DNA of 61,571 nt from DAORHV01 sp964434575 (GTDB lineage: Bacteria; Patescibacteriota; Gracilibacteria; Peribacterales; Peribacteraceae), in contig CAYSWB010000010.1 in NCBI GenBank assembly GCA_964434575.1, positions 1 to 61,571 of the forward strand, written 5' to 3'. Positions within the stretch are counted from its first letter, which is position 1; every line of letters starts with the position of its first letter. The notes beneath the pieces were generated by a model that saw only the letters and a program-made list of their open reading frames with translations, made no database searches and was not told the origin of the DNA. The position numbers and the translations under genes were made by a program. Shown here piece after piece: positions 48,870 to 56,950 of this stretch.

Positions 48870-48898
48870 TTGTCTAAATCGATAAAATATTGTATAAT
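48870..48898 (+). promoter_or_regulatory. Promoter TTGTCT-N17-TATAAT of EamA gene
   Basis: Consensus -10. Leader of about 14-20 nt (aaggtgtaataccaatatcc) without Shine-Dalgarno. Confidence 0.7.
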
Positions 48899-48918
48899 AA
48901 GGTGTAATACCAATATCC

Positions 48919-49926
48919 ATGTTCTCGTTCCTGCGCAATCCCGACCAACGGAATCTGGGGCTCTTGTTCGCCTTCGGGTCGTTGCTGTGCACCGGAACCT
49001 ACAGCGCGCTGGCCAAAGGCCTGACCCCGTTCCTGTCGCCTGCGTCGTTGCTTGTGCTCAGCGAGGCGCTCACGGCGTTTTTCGTGGTCATGACGTTCGG
49101 CGCCGTGCCGCTGCTTCGGGAGCTGGCCAAGATGAACATGAAGACCGTGGGCATGTGCGTGCTCATCGGGCTGATCAACTCCGGACTCGCGCCGTTGCTG
49201 TGGTTCCAGGGACTGAGCATGACCACCGCCGTAAACGCGTCGGTGTTGTCGCCAACCGGACTCGTGACCTCGTTGCTCGTGGGTAACTGGTTGCTGGGAG
49301 AGCGTGTCAGCCGCACCCAGGCCATGGGCGCGGTCGTCATCCTGTGCGGCCTGCTGGTCATCAACCTTACCGGCACGGGGCCGCTGCGCGTGAATCCGGG
49401 CGACCTGCTCATCGTGCTGGCCACGCAGCTGTTCGCGCTGGGCGGGGTGCTGTTCAAGAAGTACCTGTCCGACGTCATGGCCGAGCTGGCCATCGCCATC
49501 CGCAACGTCTCCGGCATCGCCGTCGTGCTCGCGTTCAGCGCCGTCTTCAAGGACGCGCTGACCGTGTCGGACGTGACCGCCTTTCCGCTTCAGCTCGTGT
49601 CGCTGCTGCTGGCGTTCGTGTTCTTCGCCCGCTACCTGAACCTTGCCTTCTACTACGAGGCGCTGGACCGGCTGCCGGCCACCACCGTGTCGCTCATCGA
49701 CATCGCCGCGCCGCTGGCCGGCATGGCCTTCGCCGCACTCCTTCTGGGCGAGAACATCCAGGCGCAACATCTGTTCGGCGGCATGTTCATCATCGTCGGA
49801 CTCCTGCTTGAGCAAATGTCCGAAGCCTCGTTGGCCAAGCTGCAGACCAAACACTGGCCGCTGCACTTCTGGCACCGGAAACACCCCATGGAGCAGATGG
49901 CCCTGAAGGTCGGGAAGCAGGTTTAG
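48919..49926 (+). CDS. EamA/DMT-family transporter
   Basis: 335 residues with ten hydrophobic helices in two EamA repeats. The first repeat ends VLSPTGLVTSLLVGNWLLGE with the conserved P and GE; the second has SLIDIAAPLAGMAFAALLLG. Such transporters export metabolites or amino acids; substrate unknown. The last 4 bp overlap the stop of the sortase gene. Confidence 0.92.
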   Translation: MFSFLRNPDQRNLGLLFAFGSLLCTGTYSALAKGLTPFLSPASLLVLSEALTAFFVVMTFGAVPLLRELAKMNMKTVGMCVLIGLINSGLAPLLWFQGLSMTTAVNASVLSPTGLVTSLLVGNWLLGERVSRTQAMGAVVILCGLLVINLTGTGPLRVNPGDLLIVLATQLFALGGVLFKKYLSDVMAELAIAIRNVSGIAVVLAFSAVFKDALTVSDVTAFPLQLVSLLLAFVFFARYLNLAFYYEALDRLPATTVSLIDIAAPLAGMAFAALLLGENIQAQHLFGGMFIIVGLLLEQMSEASLAKLQTKHWPLHFWHRKHPMEQMALKVGKQV

Positions 49927-51413
49927 ATCGGCAGCGCCTCCAGCTTGGTGGGCTTGGAGTTCTGCACGGTGGTGCGCTCGCCCACGTGGAGCTTGGCGCC
50001 GGTCGCCGGGTCGATTTCTTCCGCCACCAGGATCAGACGGCGGAGCGTGGTGCCGACCGGCGTGCAGGTCATTAGCGTGCTCAGGCGCCGTGCGGTGGGC
50101 TGGTCCAGCACCGAGGTGTCGCTGGGGCGGACCTCCTTCTTCTCCACGATTTTATAGCTGTGCAGGTCGCCGCCGTAGTACACCGAGTACGTGTCGCCGA
50201 TGTCCAGTTCGCCCAGACGGGCGAAGACGTCCTTGAACAGTCCGTCGTCCCACGGGTAGTACGAGCTGTGTCCGGTGACGAAGAAGTTTCCGGCCTGGCC
50301 CGGACGGGCGGAGCCGGGATAGTGCACGACACCGTGGTGCAGCGCGGCCTGCACGTCTTCCTCGAATTGCTTCCAGTCCTCCTTCATCAGCGCATCCATG
50401 CTGGGCAGCACGATCGGGACGTTTTTGCCGATTTTGGGAATGATCAGACGGTTCTCGTACGGGCCGACGCGCGGCAGGTACGAAATGAGGTCGCCGCCGT
50501 CGGCTAAGGACTTGCGCACCAGCGCTCCGGCCGCGGCCGGCAGGCCGGTGTTCTTGGCATCCGTGTTCACCATGGCGTCGAGTGCCTGCTCGGTGTGCGA
50601 CTCGTCGCCCAGCGCCAGTTGCGCGCGGGCGATCTGCCAGAAGCTCTGGTAGTTGATGGCGACGAACAGCGTGACGAAGATGGCCGCGAACGTGCCGCCG
50701 AAACGGATGCTGTCGATCACGAACAGCGTGGTGCGGCCCCGTGGCTTGGCGCGCTTCTTGTTCCACGGCGCGACGCGCGGTGCGTTGGCCGCTTTCCAGG
50801 CGGAGGATGCATGACGAGGCAGGCGGCGCAGCGCATGCCAGGCTTCGGCGATGCCGCGGCCCGCGCCTGCGTGGGTCGCTTCGATCTGTTCCATGCCCTC
50901 GCGCAGCGAACCGGCGATGAGGCTGCTGGTGGCCATGGAAATGCGGTTCACGAACCGGTCGCCCTGCAGCTCGGGCTCTTCGCCACGGGCCGGTTTGGGT
51001 TTGGTGGCGGCCTTGGGCGGCATGGGGTCTTCGGCGATCACGTTCCATTCGGCAAGCAGCGCGTCGATCTTGGGCGTGTGCTGGCGAACCGGCTGCTTTG
51101 CCGGAGCCTGCTGCTTCGCNNNNNNNNNNNNNNNNNNNNNNNNNNNNNNNNNNNNNNNNNNNNNNNNNNNNNNNNNNNNNNNNNNNNNNNNNNNNNNNNN
51201 NNNNNNNNNNNNNNNNNNNGCCGGAGCCTGCTGCTTCGCATGATGGTGCGTCTTGTGCTCGCGCGCGGGCGCGGGTTTGTGGGCATGCTGCTGCTTGGCC
51301 GGAGCCGCTTTGGGTGCCGGCTCGGCCTGCGATCCGAAGATGATCACGTCGCCGTTTTCGTCGTAGCCGGCGCGCGGTTGGTTCGGGTTGGTCTGCATGA
51401 GGAAGTCATTCAT
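49923..51413 (-). CDS. Sortase with long low-complexity N-terminal tail (contains assembly gap)
   Basis: A transpeptidase that attaches surface proteins to the cell wall. After a Lys/Ala/Gln/His-rich cytoplasmic tail (interrupted by the N gap) and a linker there is a membrane helix (FGGTFAAIFVTLFVAINYQS). The catalytic domain has His in FFVTGHSSYYPWDDG (~379), Cys in LSTLMTCTPVGTT (~447) and Arg in RRLILVAEE, the sortase triad. The signal it reads is unknown; ETG-type tails on the 24821 and 25938 proteins are candidates. ATG 51413 is used; a TAGAAT box at 51417-51412 favours ATG 51398. Confidence 0.88.
   Translation of the reverse strand: MNDFLMQTNPNQPRAGYDENGDVIIFGSQAEPAPKAAPAKQQHAHKPAPAREHKTHHHAKQQAPXXXXXXXXXXXXXXXXXXXXXXXXXXXXXXXXXXAKQQAPAKQPVRQHTPKIDALLAEWNVIAEDPMPPKAATKPKPARGEEPELQGDRFVNRISMATSSLIAGSLREGMEQIEATHAGAGRGIAEAWHALRRLPRHASSAWKAANAPRVAPWNKKRAKPRGRTTLFVIDSIRFGGTFAAIFVTLFVAINYQSFWQIARAQLALGDESHTEQALDAMVNTDAKNTGLPAAAGALVRKSLADGGDLISYLPRVGPYENRLIIPKIGKNVPIVLPSMDALMKEDWKQFEEDVQAALHHGVVHYPGSARPGQAGNFFVTGHSSYYPWDDGLFKDVFARLGELDIGDTYSVYYGGDLHSYKIVEKKEVRPSDTSVLDQPTARRLSTLMTCTPVGTTLRRLILVAEEIDPATGAKLHVGERTTVQNSKPTKLEALPI
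51120..51219. other. Assembly gap of 100 N
   Basis: The gap lies in the sortase tail. The bases on each side are the same: gccggagcctgctgcttcgc precedes and follows the N run. The reading frame is preserved only if the true length is 1 mod 3, as with 100. The real number of repeats is unknown. Confidence 0.98.
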
Positions 51414-51508
51414 TCTAACAGATTTCACGATTTCCAGCGAGAGCTTGGCTTACCAGAGCCCAGCGGAACGCATTGACGAATCAATAAATTAGAGCCTGAT
51501 ATATGGTA

Positions 51509-52603
51509 TCAGGCCATCACGCCGCCGCCGACCACTTCTTCACCCCGGTAGAGCACGAGGGACTGCCCCGGCGACTGCCGGGGTTGCGCGCCCTCGAACG
51601 CGAACACGGCCTGGCCGCCGCGAGCGGTGAGCGTGCCTTTTAGGCGCGTCGACAGCGAACGAACGCGGCATTCGAAGGGTGTTTCCTCGCCGTCGGCCGG
51701 ACGCCACGAGACGAACCGGACGGACTCCAGTTTCACCTCGCGGATGCTCTCGTTGCCTTTCGGTTCCACGATCAGCCGGTTGCCGGCCACGTCTTTGGCC
51801 ACGACTTCCAAGGGAATCTTCTGGCCGCCGATCTTCAGTCCGCGTCGCTGGCCGATGGTGTACAGCGGCAGGCCCAGGTGGCCGCCGACCACGGTGCCGT
51901 CGCGCCGCACGATCGGTCCCGGCGACATGGCGGATTGTAGGTGGCGCTTGAGGAATTCCTGCGGCGTTTTCTCAGGGAAGAAGCACAGATCCTGGCTCTC
52001 GCGGTACGAAGAGTCGGAGTAGGGGACTTGGAAGTGCTTCGCCAGAGCATAAACCTCCGATTTCCGCATGCTCCCAAGCGGGAATACGCAGCGTGCCAGT
52101 GCTTCCTGCGTGATGCCGTAGAGGTAGTAGCTCTGGTCTTTGCGGCCGTCCACCGCCTCCAGCAGAAGGTGGCGCTCGGTGCCGTCGGAGAGGCGTTCCA
52201 CGGCGGTGCGCGCGTAGTGGCCGGTGGCCAGCTTTTCGCAGCCCAGTTCTTTCGTCAGCTCCAGGAGTTTGCCGAACTTGATGGTGCGGTTGCAGCCGAT
52301 GCAGGGATTCGGCGTGAGGCCCTGGGCGTAGCCGTCCAGGAACGGGTCCACCACGTTCTTCTTGAAGTCCTCGGACAGGTCCACGATCTGCAGGGGAATA
52401 CCGAGCTTCTTCGCCACGTTGCGGCAACGGGCGGCCGTCTGCGCGTTGCAGCACTTGCTGGGCAGCACTTCCGCCAGCGGCGGCGCCAGCGGGTCGCTCC
52501 ACAGCGTGAACCGCACGCCGACCACGTCGTGGCCCTGCTCTTTCAGAAGGTGGGCCACCACGCTCGAGTCGATGCCGCCGGACATGGCCAGAAGAATGCG
52601 CAT
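51509..52603 (-). CDS. mnmA: tRNA 2-thiouridylase MnmA
   Basis: Thiolates U34 of Lys, Glu and Gln tRNAs, ATP-dependent. 364 residues with the PP-loop MSGGIDSSV (~7-15), NPCIGCNRTIKFG (catalytic Cys region, ~100), GHYAR, and the second Cys in ESQDLCFFPE (~203), then the C-terminal beta domain. ATG 52603 (MRILLAMSGG) is chosen over a longer frame because a TACAAT box is 8 nt upstream. Confidence 0.96.
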   Translation of the reverse strand: MRILLAMSGGIDSSVVAHLLKEQGHDVVGVRFTLWSDPLAPPLAEVLPSKCCNAQTAARCRNVAKKLGIPLQIVDLSEDFKKNVVDPFLDGYAQGLTPNPCIGCNRTIKFGKLLELTKELGCEKLATGHYARTAVERLSDGTERHLLLEAVDGRKDQSYYLYGITQEALARCVFPLGSMRKSEVYALAKHFQVPYSDSSYRESQDLCFFPEKTPQEFLKRHLQSAMSPGPIVRRDGTVVGGHLGLPLYTIGQRRGLKIGGQKIPLEVVAKDVAGNRLIVEPKGNESIREVKLESVRFVSWRPADGEETPFECRVRSLSTRLKGTLTARGGQAVFAFEGAQPRQSPGQSLVLYRGEEVVGGGVMA

Positions 52604-52647
52604 GAGGCGCCATTGTAACGCCAAAGGCGAATCCCGTGACAATCCTT

Positions 52648-52675
52648 TTGACCGTTTTCCCAAAATGACGATACT
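52648..52675 (+). promoter_or_regulatory. Promoter TTGACC-N16-GATACT
   Basis: 8 nt before ATG 52684; divergent from mnmA. Confidence 0.65.
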
Positions 52676-52683
52676 TGCCGGCC

Positions 52684-53358
52684 ATGACCCCGCCAGCCTT
52701 CCGTTTCGGCCCCGAGGATTACGCCGCCACGACCGTCATCCACCACGGCGTGCCCGCCGTCGGCGACGATGCGTACAGGACGGTGGAAGGTTCGTTCGCG
52801 CTGGTCGGAGTCCACCTCGGCGATGCCGGAGACGATCTGTTCATGCAGCAGATGGTCGCGCCGACCGAGCTGATCTGCAATGAGTTGCGCGACAGGCTTT
52901 CGGCCGTCGTGCTGGTCCATCCGGACGACATGGGTCCGCCGCCGTCGCTGGCCGCCCATCCACGCGCTGCGGTGTTCGGCAATTTCGACGTCGTGAAGCC
53001 CGAGTGGCACGACATCATCGCCGCGCAGCGCCGGGTCATCCTCGCCGGCTGGGACGCGCGCGCATGCGTTGCACAGTTGCTGCTGCACATCGCCGGGCAC
53101 ATGCCCGAGGACCAGCCGGTCGAGCTGCACTTCCCGTTCGGTCCGTTGGACGACGCGAAGCTGCAGGGGACGGACTATTCGGTGATCTCCATGGCCTCGC
53201 TGGTGGCACGGTACGCGGAGTACATCACGGCTGTGCGCGGCGCCGTCGACACCGTCTTCGACGGCGTGTATCTGGGCCGTCATGGCGAAGGGCCGGACCG
53301 TACCGTGATGCACTTCCACCCGTCGGCCGGTTCCTTCCTTGCCCTGCAGGCCGTGTAA
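52684..53358 (+). CDS. Orphan soluble protein
   Basis: 224 residues, mixed alpha/beta, rich in Asp and His (HPDDMGPPPSLAAHPRAAVF; AQLLLHIAGHMPEDQPVELH). No family, signal peptide or membrane helix recognised. Leaderless promoter. It ends 51 bp before prfA, which has its own -10 box. Confidence 0.7.
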   Translation: MTPPAFRFGPEDYAATTVIHHGVPAVGDDAYRTVEGSFALVGVHLGDAGDDLFMQQMVAPTELICNELRDRLSAVVLVHPDDMGPPPSLAAHPRAAVFGNFDVVKPEWHDIIAAQRRVILAGWDARACVAQLLLHIAGHMPEDQPVELHFPFGPLDDAKLQGTDYSVISMASLVARYAEYITAVRGAVDTVFDGVYLGRHGEGPDRTVMHFHPSAGSFLALQAV

Positions 53359-53397
53359 GCGGCCCGGCTTCCGTTCCCACGCCGGCTGGTTTTCGGC

Positions 53398-53403
53398 TAC
53401 CAT
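53398..53403 (+). promoter_or_regulatory. -10 box TACCAT of prfA
   Basis: 6 nt before ATG 53410. Confidence 0.4.
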
Positions 53404-53409
53404 GCCGCC

Positions 53410-54465
53410 ATGCTCGAAAAGGTCAGGGCCCATATCGCCGAGTACGCCGAAGCCGAAAAGAAGATGCAGGATCCCGCGATTTACGCGGATCAGAAGCAGA
53501 TCACCAAGCTCTCGCGGCGCATCAAGCAGCTCAAGCCGCTGGTGGAGGCGTACGCCGATTACGAAAAATGCGAGCGCGCGGTGGCCGACGCCGCCGCCAT
53601 GCGCGACGACCCCGAGCTGGGCCCCATGGCCGAAGAAGAAGCCGTGAAGGCGCGTGAACAGATGCCCGTGCTCATGGAGAAGATGAAGCGTTTGCTGGTG
53701 CCCAAGAACCCCGACGACGAGAAGAGCGTCATCATGGAAGTCCGCGCGGGAGCCGGCGGCGACGAAGCCGCGTTGTTCGCGGCCGAGCAGTTGCGCATGT
53801 ACCTCAAGTACGCCGAAGCCCGCGGCTGGAAGAGCGAGCTTATCGACACGTCGCCGTCCGATGCCGGCGGCATCAAGGAGGCATCCGCCCGCATCGAGGG
53901 CGAAGGCGTGTACGGCGAGCTGAAGTGGGAGTCCGGCGTGCACCGCGTTCAACGCATCCCCAAGACCGAGGCTAAGGGACGCGTGCATACCTCCACCACC
54001 ACGGTGGCCATTCTGCCCGAGGCCGAGGAGGTCGACATCGTCATCAACCCCAGCGACCTGCGTATCGACACGTACCGCGCCGGCGGAGCGGGAGGCCAGC
54101 ACGTCAATAAGACCGACAGCGCCGTCCGCATGACGCACATCCCCACCGGCGTGGTGGTGGCGTGCCAGAGCGAGCGATCGCAGCTCAAAAACCGCGCGCT
54201 CGCCATGAGCGTCATGCGCAGCCGTCTGTACCAGGCGCAGCAGGAAAAACTGGCCAAGGAGCGCGACGACGCGCGCAGCAGCCAGATCGGTTCGGGCGAC
54301 CGCAGCGAAAAGATCCGCACCTATAACTTCCCGCAGGACCGTATCACCGACCACCGGATGAACCAGAACTTCTCCAACATCCCGGGCGTCATGGAAGGCG
54401 AGTTCGGCGACATCGTCGAAGCACTCCGCAAATGGGAGGAAGACGAGGCGCTGAAGCGGCTGTGA
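53410..54465 (+). CDS. prfA: Peptide chain release factor 1
   Basis: Terminates translation at UAA and UAG. 351 residues. The anticodon-like tripeptide PKT is in HRVQRIPKTEAKG (PxT type, so RF1 not RF2), and the catalytic GGQ is in RAGGAGGQHVNKTDSAVR (~224-240). TGA being a normal stop here means RF2 must also exist elsewhere. Directly abuts the convergent gene's stop. Confidence 0.97.
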   Translation: MLEKVRAHIAEYAEAEKKMQDPAIYADQKQITKLSRRIKQLKPLVEAYADYEKCERAVADAAAMRDDPELGPMAEEEAVKAREQMPVLMEKMKRLLVPKNPDDEKSVIMEVRAGAGGDEAALFAAEQLRMYLKYAEARGWKSELIDTSPSDAGGIKEASARIEGEGVYGELKWESGVHRVQRIPKTEAKGRVHTSTTTVAILPEAEEVDIVINPSDLRIDTYRAGGAGGQHVNKTDSAVRMTHIPTGVVVACQSERSQLKNRALAMSVMRSRLYQAQQEKLAKERDDARSSQIGSGDRSEKIRTYNFPQDRITDHRMNQNFSNIPGVMEGEFGDIVEALRKWEEDEALKRL

Positions 54466-55083
54466 TTAGTAGACGTTGCTGGCAACGTCCAAATCCCAGG
54501 ACTCCTGGTTGAGCAGGCGCACGTTGCGGCGGTAGCAGCGGCCAGCGTCGGCGCGGTCGTTGGACTGCTTCTGGCAGGTGGCCCACAGCGTCTTGGCGCG
54601 GGCGTCGCGCGTCTTCTGGTACATACCGTCGTCCTTCGGCGTGGCCTCGGTCCAGGACTTGGAGTCCGCCGTGACGTCATTGGCTTTGGTCACGGGCTTG
54701 GGCGTGACGGCTTTCTCGGCGCCGTTCAAGTGCTTGTAGGAGGCGAGGATTTCCTTCAGCTTGCCGCTGGCAAGCGTCTCGTAGAGGTTCCAGTACTCCG
54801 GACCGAACTCGCGTTCGCAGCCGGCGCGGTCGTACTCGGTCGGGCGGAAGCAGGTGTGGCTGAAGTAGGCGGCGAAGTCGAACGCGTTGGTCTCCACGAA
54901 GCGGTTGTCGAAACCGGCTCCGCTCTCGGCGCCCGTCTTCTGGAAGCGCTTCACGATGTAGTCGCCGTAGCCGGTGGGCTGGGCGAGCAGCGGCAGGGCC
55001 ACCATGGCGGCGGTGACGAGGGCTGCGCCGACGGAAAGCTGGATGGCGGCGGCGTGTCTGCGGGCGACGGAGCGGGTGTCCAT
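54466..55083 (-). CDS. Secreted or anchored orphan with Cys pairs
   Basis: 205 residues. An N-terminal hydrophobic helix (LSVGAALVTAAMVALPLLAQ) is followed by a soluble domain with four Cys (HTCFRPTEYDRAGCEREF and WATCQKQSNDRADAGRCYRR), likely two disulfides. No family recognised. Confidence 0.75.
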   Translation of the reverse strand: MDTRSVARRHAAAIQLSVGAALVTAAMVALPLLAQPTGYGDYIVKRFQKTGAESGAGFDNRFVETNAFDFAAYFSHTCFRPTEYDRAGCEREFGPEYWNLYETLASGKLKEILASYKHLNGAEKAVTPKPVTKANDVTADSKSWTEATPKDDGMYQKTRDARAKTLWATCQKQSNDRADAGRCYRRNVRLLNQESWDLDVASNVY

Positions 55084-55151
55084 GGGTATGGGGAAAAGGG
55101 GCTTAGCCTATCCCGGGCACGCCCAAAGTCAAGCTGGCTTGGCGAAGCAGG

Positions 55152-56522
55152 TCACCCCGGCTGGTTGTTGCGGCGCAGCTTGGCCATCATGTCGATGCGC
55201 TTTTCGGTGAGTTCCACCGTACCGATGTCGTACCGGAAGCGCACCGGACCGGAGACCTGCTCGCAGACTTTCTCGGCCGCCTGTTCGGCCTGGTCCAGCG
55301 TGTCGCCGATCCCCACGATGCCGACCGCACGCGAGGTGCCCAGTACCAGCTCCCGTTCCTTGGGGCCCTGGGTGACGTCGCCGTAGTACACCTTTACGTT
55401 CTCGGGCAGGTTGTCGGGGATGACGAAGGTTTTGCCCTTCTCGTCCTTCTTGTCCGGGTAGCTCTTGGGCGTGAGGTACTTGCAGACGGTGGCTTTCTTC
55501 TCGAACTCGACCATTTCGGGCGACAGCGTGCCGTTGATGATGCCTTGGCAAATGGTCACGAAGTCGCTCTTCAGCAGGGGCAGCACGTTCAGCGCCTCCG
55601 GGTCGCCGAAGCGGGCGTTGTACTCGATGACGCGCACGCCGTTGGTCACGGCGATGAAGCCGCCGTACAGGATGCCCTTGTACGGCTCGCCGCATTCTTC
55701 CATGAGCGCGGCGGCGACCTTCTTGTTGATTTCGCTGGCAATCCGGATGTCGTCATCGGACAGGAACGGCAGCGAGTGGTTGGCGTCGGTGTACGTCCCC
55801 ATGCCGCCGGTGTTGGGCCCGGTGTCGCCGGAGAAGGCACGCTTGTGGTCCTGGATGGCCGGCATGTCCACGCAGGTCTTGCCGGACACGAACGACATCA
55901 GGCTGAATTCCACGCCGATCAGCTTTTCTTCCACCACGACCGATCCGCACTCCTGCAGGCACTGCAGCGCGTATTTCACGCCGGTGCTGGTGGTGGGCAG
56001 GTGTTCGCCGGAGACTTTCACGCCTTTGCCGCCTTTCAGTCCGTCGTATTTCACGACGTAGCTGCCCTGCAGATCGTGCTCGATGTAGCGGGTGATGTCG
56101 GCCTGCAGCTGCTTGAGCTGCGCCATCGACGAGAATTCAAACGCACGGAAGCGGGGATTGGCCTTGATCTCGTACTTCTTGAGCAGCTTGCGGGTGAATT
56201 CCTTGCTGGCTTCCACGTGCGCGAGCGGCTTCTTGGGCGCGACGCACGGCACGCCGGCTGTCAGCAAGCGGTCGGCAAGACCGCCGCAGATGGGGTCCTC
56301 GGGGCCGATGATCGCGAAATCGGGTTTGTTCTTGTGGACCACGTCCATGATTTGGGTGAATTCCATCAGGTCCGGAATGACGTGCAGCTCCTTGGCGAGC
56401 TTGCTCATGCCGGGGTCCTTGTTCGTGGCGATGATGATGAGTTCCGGGTTCTGGGGACTGCGCGACAGCGCCTCGGCGATGGCGTGACCGCGGGCGGAGT
56501 TCGAAATGACGAGGACTTTCAT
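55152..56522 (-). CDS. purD: Phosphoribosylamine-glycine ligase
   Basis: Second step of de novo purine synthesis. 456 residues, an ATP-grasp enzyme: N-terminal MKVLVISNSARGHAIAEALS, IIGPEDPICGGLADRL, the ATP-grasp KYDGLKGGKGVKV, GVEFSLMSFV, and the metal-site region VIEYNARFGDPEALNVLPLL. Leaderless promoter (TACACT 7 nt upstream). A small orphan separates it from purF. Confidence 0.96.
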   Translation of the reverse strand: MKVLVISNSARGHAIAEALSRSPQNPELIIIATNKDPGMSKLAKELHVIPDLMEFTQIMDVVHKNKPDFAIIGPEDPICGGLADRLLTAGVPCVAPKKPLAHVEASKEFTRKLLKKYEIKANPRFRAFEFSSMAQLKQLQADITRYIEHDLQGSYVVKYDGLKGGKGVKVSGEHLPTTSTGVKYALQCLQECGSVVVEEKLIGVEFSLMSFVSGKTCVDMPAIQDHKRAFSGDTGPNTGGMGTYTDANHSLPFLSDDDIRIASEINKKVAAALMEECGEPYKGILYGGFIAVTNGVRVIEYNARFGDPEALNVLPLLKSDFVTICQGIINGTLSPEMVEFEKKATVCKYLTPKSYPDKKDEKGKTFVIPDNLPENVKVYYGDVTQGPKERELVLGTSRAVGIVGIGDTLDQAEQAAEKVCEQVSGPVRFRYDIGTVELTEKRIDMMAKLRRNNQPG

Positions 56523-56529
56523 GGCTGCG

Positions 56530-56535
56530 AGTGTA
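56530..56535 (-). promoter_or_regulatory. -10 box TACACT of purD
   Basis: Minus strand, exactly 7 nt before ATG 56522. Confidence 0.55.
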
Positions 56536-56550
56536 GCACAGCGCCGGTGT

Positions 56551-56898
56551 TCAACGATGATCTTCCAGTTTTTCGATGCTCAACCGCGGCTTGCCCGGCT
56601 TCGGGGTCTCCGGCACCGGGTCGTCGGGGTGCGGCTGGAACGCCACCAATTGCGGTTTTTCAGCGGGAATTTCGACCAAGGGCGCGTCTTCGGCCAGCGA
56701 GGCGATCAGCAAGTCACGGACACGATCGACAGACACCCGCCAGTCGGGTCCGTCCACCTCCACGAAACACCCGTCGACGAGTTCGGCAAGCTCATCCGCT
56801 TCCTCCTGGTCCGGCTCGCCCTTCCATCCGGCAAGCTCGGGCAAGCCCCAGTCTTCGTTGCCGGTGTCGCTCTCACGCCATTTCATGAAGCACATCAT
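56551..56898 (-). CDS. Acidic orphan between purF and purD
   Basis: 115 residues (111 if the ATG at 56886 is used), strongly acidic (DQEEADELAELVDGCFVEVD) with a Pro-rich tail. No family recognised. Its place between two purine genes may mean only shared transcription. Confidence 0.6.
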   Translation of the reverse strand: MMCFMKWRESDTGNEDWGLPELAGWKGEPDQEEADELAELVDGCFVEVDGPDWRVSVDRVRDLLIASLAEDAPLVEIPAEKPQLVAFQPHPDDPVPETPKPGKPRLSIEKLEDHR

Positions 56899-56950
56899 CG
56901 CACCGCGCGGGCACGCGTCAACTTTTCAGGACCCCGGTAACGAGCAGCGC

